Source of the DNA: Candidatus Nealsoniibacteriota bacterium
Lineage (GTDB): Bacteria; Patescibacteriota; Minisyncoccia; Minisyncoccales; CSSED10-335
Assembly: GCA_003557585.1 (NCBI GenBank)
Contig: PWOE01000136.1
Span: 1-11,333, forward strand
Direction: 5' to 3'
Length of the DNA stretch: 11,333 nucleotides
Shown: piece by piece, positions 1 to 5,108 of the stretch
Position numbering within the stretch: the stretch's first letter is position 1
Layout: every line of letters begins with the position of its first letter
Notes under the pieces: generated by a model
Database searches by the model: none
The model's input: the letters and a program-made list of their open reading frames with translations, nothing else
What the model was told of the DNA's origin: nothing
Translations under genes and position numbers: made by a program

Positions 1-530
1 ATTGAAGAAAGCTTTAAACCAGACAATTGAGCTACTTTCTGATATTCAGATATCACATTGTTGGGCACAGCCACCAAGAGAACTTTAGCACCTATCTTTT
101 TATCAAGATTTGCCTCTTCAATAACTGACCAATCAAGGGTTACCTCTTGTAGTGGTAATGGGATATGTTGCCTTGCTTCAAACTGGACTACTGAGGCGAT
201 CTCTTCTTTAGGCATCGGTGGAGTCTTGAAAACTGTAAAGAATGTCATAAAGTCTGGAATAGAAAAAACGGCTTCTTTCTTTTCTATCTTGGCTTCATTC
301 AAGACATTTCTTATATTGTTAGCTATCTCTTGATGAGGCAAGAGAAAGGCTTTTTTCCTCGAGCTTGTATAAAGAGTCTCTTTTTGAGTTTCATTAATCT
401 TTTCTCCATAGTTCTCAAGAAAAACCTTGCCTTTCTTGGAGTAAGACAATTCAACAACTTTTGTAGAGAAGGTCCCGATATCTACTCCTAAGAGTCTCTT
501 CTTTTTTCTAAAAAGGGAAATGCCAAACAT
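1..530 (-). CDS. pilM: Type IV pilus assembly protein PilM, N-terminal part (cut by window edge)
   Basis: I translated the minus strand from the ATG at 530-528. The frame stays open to base 1, giving 176 residues with no stop. Residues 13-27 (LLGVDIGT then STKVVEL) are the first phosphate-binding loop of the actin-like ATPase fold. FEARQHIPLP at 117-126 and the VAVPNNVI strand at 153-160 are typical of PilM. In known systems PilM is a cytoplasmic, actin-like ATPase that docks on the PilN tail and links the pilus motor to the inner-membrane PilN/PilO complex. Full PilM proteins are about 350 residues, so roughly half is present, and pilN/pilO may follow beyond base 1. The start is fixed by the conserved N-terminus. 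No Shine-Dalgarno is visible, and a good promoter lies 25 bases upstream. The family call is strong; assignment to a functional pilus is inference. Confidence 0.9.
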   Translation of the reverse strand, partial: MFGISLFRKKKRLLGVDIGTFSTKVVELSYSKKGKVFLENYGEKINETQKETLYTSSRKKAFLLPHQEIANNIRNVLNEAKIEKKEAVFSIPDFMTFFTVFKTPPMPKEEIASVVQFEARQHIPLPLQEVTLDWSVIEEANLDKKIGAKVLLVAVPNNVISEYQKVAQLSGLKLSS

Positions 531-554
531 CGCTTATTTTTATTCTTAAAGATA

Positions 555-583
555 ATTGTAATTCATTTATTCTCATCAGGCAA
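555..583 (-). promoter_or_regulatory. Probable sigma-70 type promoter of pilM
   Basis: Read on the minus strand, TTGCCT (583-578) and TACAAT (560-555) are separated by exactly 17 bases. That is 4/6 and 5/6 matches to the consensus boxes. Transcription would start near 548, leaving a leader of about 18 bases before the pilM ATG at 530. The site lies in the 80-base gap between the upstream mazG-like stop and pilM, so pilM can be expressed separately from the tRNA-Ser/mazG unit. No terminator hairpin is visible in this gap, so read-through is also possible. Confidence 0.55.
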
Positions 584-610
584 TAACAGGCACGACAGAA
601 AAGAAGTCAA

Positions 611-928
611 TTAATCGTTACCTGATCCTGGATCTCCTTTTTTTTCCACTCTCTTTTTGTACTTATCAATAGCTTTTTCCAGAGAATCCAAGATATCGAT
701 GTCATAGTAATTTGCAACTGTAATCAGGGAATAAAAAGCATCTCCAATTTCTAGCTTGATTTCCTCTCTAAATTTGGGCTCACTAGTTCCGTATTGAGAC
801 ATCTTGTTAATCTCTTTGGCAACTTCCCCAACCTCATCAATTAAGTCAAGCATCCTGTTTTCAATGGGATTGTTTATGGAATTATCATCCATAAACTTTT
901 TTACACTTTTTTGAAATTCATTTGGCAT
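611..928 (-). CDS. MazG-like nucleotide pyrophosphohydrolase (105 aa)
   Basis: This is a short all-alpha NTP pyrophosphohydrolase of the MazG superfamily. It would hydrolyse (d)NTPs to the monophosphate plus pyrophosphate, usually to clean the nucleotide pool; the true substrate is unknown. The metal-binding motif is visible as D31-E32-x2-E35 in the first helix and E60-x2-D63 in the second. A basic stretch and a GDPGSG tail (98-103) follow. The first acidic residue is Asp where the family usually has Glu. I chose the ATG at 928-926 because AAAGGA lies three bases before it and because an earlier in-frame start (1069) would translate through a tRNA. It lies 60 bases downstream of tRNA-Ser(UGA) on the same strand with no obvious promoter between, so cotranscription with the tRNAs is likely. 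Confidence 0.85.
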   Translation of the reverse strand: MPNEFQKSVKKFMDDNSINNPIENRMLDLIDEVGEVAKEINKMSQYGTSEPKFREEIKLEIGDAFYSLITVANYYDIDILDSLEKAIDKYKKRVEKKGDPGSGND

Positions 929-988
929 AATTCCTTTAATGACTAGTGATGTAAAGTTGTTTTCTAGAGATAAAAAATGACTCTGCTG

Positions 989-1075
989 CGGTGGGGGTGG
1001 GATTCGAACCCACGGTGCCATTGCTGACACAATTGTTTTCAAGACAATCTCCTTAAACCACTCAGACACCCCACC
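989..1075 (-). tRNA. tRNA-Ser (anticodon UGA)
   Basis: On the minus strand a 7-bp acceptor stem GGTGGGG/CCCCACC closes a class II tRNA. The anticodon stem ATTGT/ACAAT has loop CTTGAAA, giving anticodon TGA at 1041-1039. A long variable arm is present, as expected for serine, and the T arm is GTGGG/CCCAC with loop TTCGAAT. The discriminator is G. CCA is not encoded; the next bases are CA. It would read UCA, and other UCN codons by wobble. It follows tRNA-Ser(GCU) after a gap of 7 bases, so the two are surely one transcript. Confidence 0.96.
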
Positions 1076-1082
1076 AAATATG

Positions 1083-1169
1083 CGGAGGAGGTGGGATTCG
1101 AACCCACGTGAGTTTTTAAACTCTGCACATTAGCAGTGTGCCGCAATAGACCAACTATGCGACTCCTCC
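1083..1169 (-). tRNA. tRNA-Ser (anticodon GCU)
   Basis: The minus-strand acceptor stem is GGAGGAG/CTCCTCC. The anticodon stem GCACA/TGTGC has loop CTGCTAA, giving anticodon GCT at 1134-1132, which reads AGC and AGU. A36-A37-type context (A at 37) makes it a substrate for t6A, the modification made with TsaD encoded at 3948. A long variable arm is present (GAGTTT paired with AAACTC). The T arm is identical to that of the neighbouring tRNA-Ser(UGA). The discriminator is G and CCA is not encoded (CA follows). Confidence 0.96.
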
Positions 1170-1180
1170 ACAGTCTCTTT

Positions 1181-1209
1181 ATGCTATATTAATTTTGATA
1201 TCTTTTCAA
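1181..1209 (-). promoter_or_regulatory. Candidate promoter for tRNA-Ser/tRNA-Ser/mazG-like unit
   Basis: On the minus strand TTGAAA (1209-1204, 5/6 to consensus) is followed after 17 bases by TAGCAT (1186-1181, 4/6). Initiation would fall about five bases before the tRNA-Ser(GCU) 5' end at 1169, a typical tRNA promoter distance. An alternative -10, TATAGC, overlaps it at 1188-1183 with a 15-base spacer. This 87-base gap (1170-1256) is a divergent promoter region serving tRNA-Arg/recG on the other strand. Confidence 0.45.
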
Positions 1210-1242
1210 CACTTATTATAGGAATTTTAACCTTTTTATGAT
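1195..1242 (+). promoter_or_regulatory. Candidate promoter region for tRNA-Arg/recG
   Basis: Two alternatives are visible on the plus strand. TTGATA (1195-1200, 5/6) with a 16-base spacer to TATAGG (1217-1222) is one. A good -10 TATGAT (1237-1242, 5/6), 14 bases before the tRNA, but with only a poor -35 near 1213-1219, is the other. The second gives the shorter leader. Neither is decisive, but the tRNA and recG need a promoter here because the upstream genes run the other way. Confidence 0.35.
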
Positions 1243-1256
1243 AAATTACCTGAGAT

Positions 1257-1329
1257 GTGCCCGTAGTTCAGCGGACAGAACGCCAGCTTGCGGAGTTGGA
1301 GGTCGCAGGTTCGATTCCTGCCGGGCACG
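1257..1329 (+). tRNA. tRNA-Arg (anticodon GCG)
   Basis: The acceptor stem is GTGCCCG/CGGGCAC, the D stem GTTC/GAAC, and the anticodon stem CCAGC/GTTGG with one G-U pair. The loop TTGCGGA gives anticodon GCG at 1290-1292. The T arm is GCAGG/CCTGC with loop TTCGATT. A in the D loop (A20 position) and C35, both arginine identity elements in E. coli, are present. The discriminator is G, and CCA is not encoded; the next base is C and then the recG ATG. Most bacteria read CGU/CGC/CGA with an ACG anticodon edited to inosine, so an unedited GCG is unusual (see findings). Confidence 0.93.
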
Positions 1330-1330
1330 C

Positions 1331-3436
1331 ATGAATCTTTCTACTCCAATTAATCAAATACCCTCTATCGGTCCTTTTTACCAGAAAAAGCTGGAAAAGC
1401 TTGGTATAAAGAGAGCTCAAGACTTGCTTTTCCATTTTCCTCATAAGTATGAGGACTTTTCCAACTTCTCATCGATATCTCAAATTGATAGCGAGGGCAA
1501 TTACAGTATAAAAGGAGAGGTTATCAAGATTGAGAACAAGAGGATCTTTAAAAGAAAGATGGTTGTCACTCAGGCAACAATTAAAGATAGCAGTGGCAAG
1601 ATCGATGCTGTCTGGTTCAATCAATCTTATCTCCTGAACAAGATTAAAGAAAAAGGTCTTTTTATCTTTTCTGGTAAAGTGAAAAAGAGGGGCGCATCTT
1701 TCTCTTTAACCAATCCTCTTTACCAAGAAGCTGAGAAAAGTGATTCTTTGGGTGAGATAATCCCTGTTTATCCTGAAACAAGAGGATTAAGCTCTAAGTG
1801 GATTCAATCTCTTGTGAAGAAAATTATGCCTTTACTTGAAAACCAAATCCAAGAGATGATTCCCAGAGAAATCCTAGCAAAAAGAGAAATTATGCCAATT
1901 AAAAAGGCAATAAGAGAGATTCATTTTCCTTCATCTCAAGAATCAGCTCAAAAAGCGAGAGAAAGATTCTCTTTTGAAAATCTCTTTTTAATTCAAGTAA
2001 CAGTTCTCTCTGAGAGAATAAGATTGTCAAGAGAGAAAGCTTTTTCTGTAACTGCTGATATAGAAAGAATAAAGAGATTTGTTGAATCTCTTCCTTTCAA
2101 GCTAACTGATGCTCAGAAAAAGACATCCTGGCGCATATTAAAAGACCTTGAAAAGAGCTATCCAATGAATCGCCTTCTTGAAGGAGATGTCGGCTCCGGA
2201 AAGACAGTTGTTGCTGCAATCGCCATCTTGAATACGATTAAAGCTGGCTTTCAAGCTTCTCTTATGGCTCCCACTGAGATATTAGCTAAACAACACTTCA
2301 ATGGAATCTTTGATCTTATCAAGAGATTCAATGTAAATGTCGGTCTACTTACCAGTAAAGAAGATCGCTTCTATTCAAAGAAGCTATACACCGATTTCAT
2401 AGAGATTTCTCGCAAAAAACTTTTAGAGAAAGTTAAGAGTGGTGATATAAATCTATTGATAGGCACTCATGCTCTGATACAGGATAAAGTTAAGTTCAAA
2501 AATCTAGCCTTGGTTGTCTTGGACGAACAACATAGGTTCGGTGTCAATCAAAGAGCTAAGCTTACAACAAAAGAAGGGAGTCTCAAGCCAAGAGTGCCTC
2601 ACCTCTTATCAATGACAGCTACTCCAATTCCAAGAACCCTAGCCTTAAGTATCTATGGAGACCTCGATATCTCGATAATTGACGAGCTTCCCAAGGGAAG
2701 AAAAAAGATAACGACCAAGATCGCTTTCCCTGAAGAAAGAAAAGAGATCTACAAGTTTGTTAAGTCAGAGATCAAGAAAAAAAGACAAGCTTTTGTTATC
2801 TGTCCCAGAATAGAATCATCTGAAACTTCCAAAGAGACAAAATGGTCAAAACTAAAAGCGGTTAAAGATGAACACGACAAACTCTCTAAAGAGATTTTCC
2901 CTGATCTTAATGTCGGTCTAATTCATGGCAAGATGAAGACCAAAGAAAAAGAGAAGATTATGCAAGATTTCAAAAATCAAAAGGTAGATATCTTGGTTTC
3001 AACTTCTGTTGTTGAGGTCGGAATCGATATTCCTAAAGCATCTGTAATGATAATAGAAGGAGCTGACCGATTCGGTCTGGCTCAACTACATCAATTAAGA
3101 GGTAGAATTGGCAGAAACAAGTTCCAGTCATACTGTTTTCTCTTTCCTGACTCATCTGCAAGCAAGACAAATGAGAGGCTAAAAGCTTTGGTTTCATCAA
3201 ATGATGGTTTCAGTCTTGCTGAAAAAGACTTAAAGATCAGGGGACCGGGTGACTTCGTCGGCACAAGGCAATGGGGCATGCCTGATATCATCATGGATTC
3301 CTTTAAAGACTTCTCTTTGGTTGAAGAATCAAAAGAAAATGCCAAGCTTCTCTTGGAAAAAGATCCTTTCTTGAAAAAACATCCCAACCTCAAGAAAAAA
3401 GTCGATGAGTTGAGAGAAAAGATGCATCTAGAGTAA
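1331..3436 (+). CDS. recG: ATP-dependent DNA helicase RecG (701 aa)
   Basis: RecG is a superfamily 2 helicase that regresses stalled replication forks and branch-migrates Holliday junctions. The N-terminal helix-hairpin-helix-like segment and OB-fold wedge domain lie at about 1-200. The helicase core follows, with Walker A GDVGSGKT at 285-292, APTEILAKQH at 313-322, the DEQH box at 398-401, SMTATPIPRT at 427-436, and motifs V/VI around 557-596 ending in QLRGRIGR. The RecG-specific GTRQ motif sits at 644-647. Its length is close to the usual 690-700 residues. I placed the start at 1331, where family similarity begins. An in-frame ATG at 1238 exists but would translate the whole tRNA-Arg. Only one base separates the tRNA from this ATG, and there is no adjacent Shine-Dalgarno; a GGAGGT inside the tRNA lies about 28 bases upstream. 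A strong terminator follows. Confidence 0.96.
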   Translation: MNLSTPINQIPSIGPFYQKKLEKLGIKRAQDLLFHFPHKYEDFSNFSSISQIDSEGNYSIKGEVIKIENKRIFKRKMVVTQATIKDSSGKIDAVWFNQSYLLNKIKEKGLFIFSGKVKKRGASFSLTNPLYQEAEKSDSLGEIIPVYPETRGLSSKWIQSLVKKIMPLLENQIQEMIPREILAKREIMPIKKAIREIHFPSSQESAQKARERFSFENLFLIQVTVLSERIRLSREKAFSVTADIERIKRFVESLPFKLTDAQKKTSWRILKDLEKSYPMNRLLEGDVGSGKTVVAAIAILNTIKAGFQASLMAPTEILAKQHFNGIFDLIKRFNVNVGLLTSKEDRFYSKKLYTDFIEISRKKLLEKVKSGDINLLIGTHALIQDKVKFKNLALVVLDEQHRFGVNQRAKLTTKEGSLKPRVPHLLSMTATPIPRTLALSIYGDLDISIIDELPKGRKKITTKIAFPEERKEIYKFVKSEIKKKRQAFVICPRIESSETSKETKWSKLKAVKDEHDKLSKEIFPDLNVGLIHGKMKTKEKEKIMQDFKNQKVDILVSTSVVEVGIDIPKASVMIIEGADRFGLAQLHQLRGRIGRNKFQSYCFLFPDSSASKTNERLKALVSSNDGFSLAEKDLKIRGPGDFVGTRQWGMPDIIMDSFKDFSLVEESKENAKLLLEKDPFLKKHPNLKKKVDELREKMHLE

Positions 3437-3462
3437 AGAGACCAAATAATTGGTCTCTTTTT
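3435..3462. terminator. Bidirectional intrinsic terminator between recG and ypjD-like gene
   Basis: An 11-bp perfect stem (AAAGAGACCAA paired with TTGGTCTCTTT) has a 4-base loop and is followed on the plus strand by a run of Ts to 3462. The stem starts inside the recG stop codon. Read from the minus strand, the same hairpin is followed by TTTA, so it can also end the convergent tRNA-Glu/ypjD-like transcript. Confidence 0.9.
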
Positions 3463-3484
3463 ATAAATCCTAAAAGTTACAGCT

Positions 3485-3793
3485 TTATTTCTTATCGTAT
3501 CGGTCTTTATCTCTTTCGTAACATTTATTCATTGCTGACTTGAAGCCACGATCGATATCTAAATTTAAAGAATTGGAAAGACAAATCAATGCAAAGATTA
3601 CATCAGCAACTTCCTCCTCTATCTCTCTTGAGTCTTCAGTCTCTTTCTTTTTCTTGGGACCATATCTGTGATTAACTTCTCTAGCTAGCTCACCCACCTC
3701 TTCTGTTATGCGCGCCATCATCTCTAATGGTTTGAAATAGCCTATTTTGAGCTGGCTAATCCATTCATCAACTTGTTTTTGATATTCTTTCAT
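3485..3793 (-). CDS. YpjD-type MazG-like nucleotide pyrophosphohydrolase (102 aa)
   Basis: This is a second, distinct MazG-superfamily protein, close in layout to Bacillus YpjD: GYFKPLEMMAR at 18-28, then ITEEVGELAREVNHRYG at 29-45. The acidic metal-binding set is E31-E32-x2-E35 and E61-x2-D64. ERDKDR at 93-98 near the C-terminus is also characteristic of that subfamily. The likely reaction is hydrolysis of an NTP to NMP plus pyrophosphate; the physiological substrate is not settled. The length is normal for the subfamily. The start ATG at 3793-3791 fits the conserved N-terminus and lies 12 bases after the CCA end of tRNA-Glu. No Shine-Dalgarno is visible. The only promoter seen is upstream of the tRNA, so the two are probably one transcript. 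Confidence 0.9.
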   Translation of the reverse strand: MKEYQKQVDEWISQLKIGYFKPLEMMARITEEVGELAREVNHRYGPKKKKETEDSREIEEEVADVIFALICLSNSLNLDIDRGFKSAMNKCYERDKDRYDKK

Positions 3794-3805
3794 TTAAATA
3801 AAACT

Positions 3806-3880
3806 TGGTGACCCCACGGGGAATCGAACCCCGATTGCTAGGTTGAAAACCTAGTGTCCTGACCGTTAGACGATGGGGCC
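3806..3880 (-). tRNA. tRNA-Glu (anticodon UUC), CCA encoded
   Basis: The minus-strand acceptor stem GGCCCCA/TGGGGTC has one G-U pair. The D stem is GTCT/GGAC (one T-G pair), the anticodon stem CTAGG/CCTAG with loop TTTTCAA gives anticodon TTC at 3847-3845, and the T arm is CGGGG/CCCCG with loop TTCGATT. The variable loop is 4 bases, as in other tRNA-Glu. The discriminator is A (3809), followed by CCA at 3808-3806. It is the only one of the five tRNAs here with an encoded CCA. It would read GAA and GAG, the abundant Glu codons of these proteins. Confidence 0.96.
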
Positions 3881-3891
3881 ATTGACAATCG

Positions 3892-3920
3892 ATTCTATAC
3901 TGAAAATTGAAAAAAATCAA
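3892..3920 (-). promoter_or_regulatory. Promoter for tRNA-Glu and the ypjD-like gene
   Basis: On the minus strand TTGATT (3920-3915, 4/6) is followed after 17 bases by TAGAAT (3897-3892, 5/6). The expected start is about five bases before the tRNA 5' end at 3880. It lies in the 67-base divergent gap shared with tsaD. On the plus strand of the same gap I found no convincing pair of boxes for tsaD. Confidence 0.6.
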
Positions 3921-3947
3921 GAAAAGAGATAGAGTAGATAGAAACAG

Positions 3948-5108
3948 ATGACTAACAAAAGTGGATATAAAGGAAGAATACTCGGTATTGAGACCTCTTG
4001 CGATGATACTTGTATCTCTTTAATAGAGACTAAAGACAATCAACCTTCTTTCAAGGTTCTTTCTAACATAATTTCTTCTCAAGAGAAACTGCACAAAAGA
4101 TGGGGTGGCATATATCCAACTTTAGCCAGAAGAGAACATCAAAAGAATTTAACCCCTATCTTGAAGAAGACTTTAGTCGATTCAAAATTAGAGAAAAAAC
4201 TTAAAAAGAAGAATTCTCAGCCCTTTGACCACTTTCTAGAGAAAGATTTAATTAATTACAAAAAACTAGATTCCTATTTAAGAAGCATTGAAAAGCCAGA
4301 GATTGATGCTATCGCTGTCACTATTGGTCCTGGACTTGACCCATCTCTTTGGACAGGAATAAATTTTGCTAAAACTCTTGCTTCTTGTTGGCAGATTCCG
4401 ATAATCCCGATTAATCACATTGAAGCCCATCTAATTATCTCTCTCTTCTCTTTCAAAGACAATCTTTTAAAGTTCACTGACCAAGAGATATTACCGGCTG
4501 TAGCTTTAATAGTTTCTGGTGGCCACACTCAACTTCTATTGATGAAAGAAATCGGAAAGTATAAGATGTTAGGAGAGACCAGAGATGATGCTGCAGGTGA
4601 GTGCTTCGATAAGACTGCTCGAATTCTTGGTCTCGGTTATCCAGGCGGACCAGAGATATCTAAAAAAGCAGCTCAGTGGGAAAAGAAAAGAGATGTTAAT
4701 GATAAAGAGTTTCTGCCCAGACCGATGCTACATTCCAAAGATCTCGACTTCAGTTTCTCAGGCTTAAAAACTGCCGTTCTTTACAAAGATCAATCTGTTA
4801 AAAAAAGAACAAAAGACTATTTAGAGTCTATGGCCTACGAAATAGAAGAAAGCATCGTCGATGTTTTAATAAAGAAATCTTTAATCGCCTTAAAGCAGAA
4901 TGATTCTCAAACATTAATTATTGGCGGAGGAGTCACCGCTAATAGAAAGTTGCGCAAAAAACTCAATGAGCTAGACGACGTAAGAGTTATCATGCCTGAG
5001 CCAGGAACAGAGACCGACAATGCTTTAATGATATCGGTGACAGCCTTTTTTAAAGAACCACAGAAAATTGAAGAGATTAAGGCTCAGCCTAATCTAAATT
5101 TAAGATGA
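3948..5108 (+). CDS. tsaD: tRNA N6-adenosine threonylcarbamoyltransferase TsaD (386 aa)
   Basis: TsaD is the ASKHA-fold catalytic subunit that transfers threonylcarbamoyl to A37 of tRNAs reading ANN codons (t6A), working with TsaB and TsaE in bacteria. Visible motifs are ILGIETSCDDT at 11-21, the metal-binding H157-x3-H161 in NHIEAH, SGGHTQL at 190-196, the DDAAGECFDKTAR segment at 213-225, FSGLKTAV at 270-277, GGGVTANRKLR at 326-336, and a final metal ligand D357 in TDN. It is longer than the usual ~340 residues because of a Lys-rich insertion at about 74-117. The ATG at 3948 is the first start before the conserved domain; no clear Shine-Dalgarno precedes it. Its TGA stop overlaps the valS start (ATGA), suggesting coupled translation. 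tRNA-Ser(GCU) at 1083 is a local target. Confidence 0.95.
   Translation: MTNKSGYKGRILGIETSCDDTCISLIETKDNQPSFKVLSNIISSQEKLHKRWGGIYPTLARREHQKNLTPILKKTLVDSKLEKKLKKKNSQPFDHFLEKDLINYKKLDSYLRSIEKPEIDAIAVTIGPGLDPSLWTGINFAKTLASCWQIPIIPINHIEAHLIISLFSFKDNLLKFTDQEILPAVALIVSGGHTQLLLMKEIGKYKMLGETRDDAAGECFDKTARILGLGYPGGPEISKKAAQWEKKRDVNDKEFLPRPMLHSKDLDFSFSGLKTAVLYKDQSVKKRTKDYLESMAYEIEESIVDVLIKKSLIALKQNDSQTLIIGGGVTANRKLRKKLNELDDVRVIMPEPGTETDNALMISVTAFFKEPQKIEEIKAQPNLNLR

Noticed and set aside
929..1069. N-terminal extension of the mazG-like gene from a start at 1069
   Set aside because: It reads through tRNA-Ser(UGA), giving a false peptide; the ATG at 928 has a Shine-Dalgarno and matches the family start.
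997..1107. Direct repeat of about 18 bases at 997 and 1091
   Set aside because: It is the shared T arm of the two tRNA-Ser genes, not a mobile or regulatory repeat.
1238..1330. N-terminal extension of recG from an ATG at 1238
   Set aside because: The 31 added residues are the translation of the tRNA-Arg gene and have no RecG similarity; family similarity starts at the ATG at 1331.
3882..3910. TTGACA at 3882-3887 as a tsaD promoter
   Set aside because: No acceptable -10 lies 16-18 bases downstream; TATACT at 3896 is only 8 bases away.
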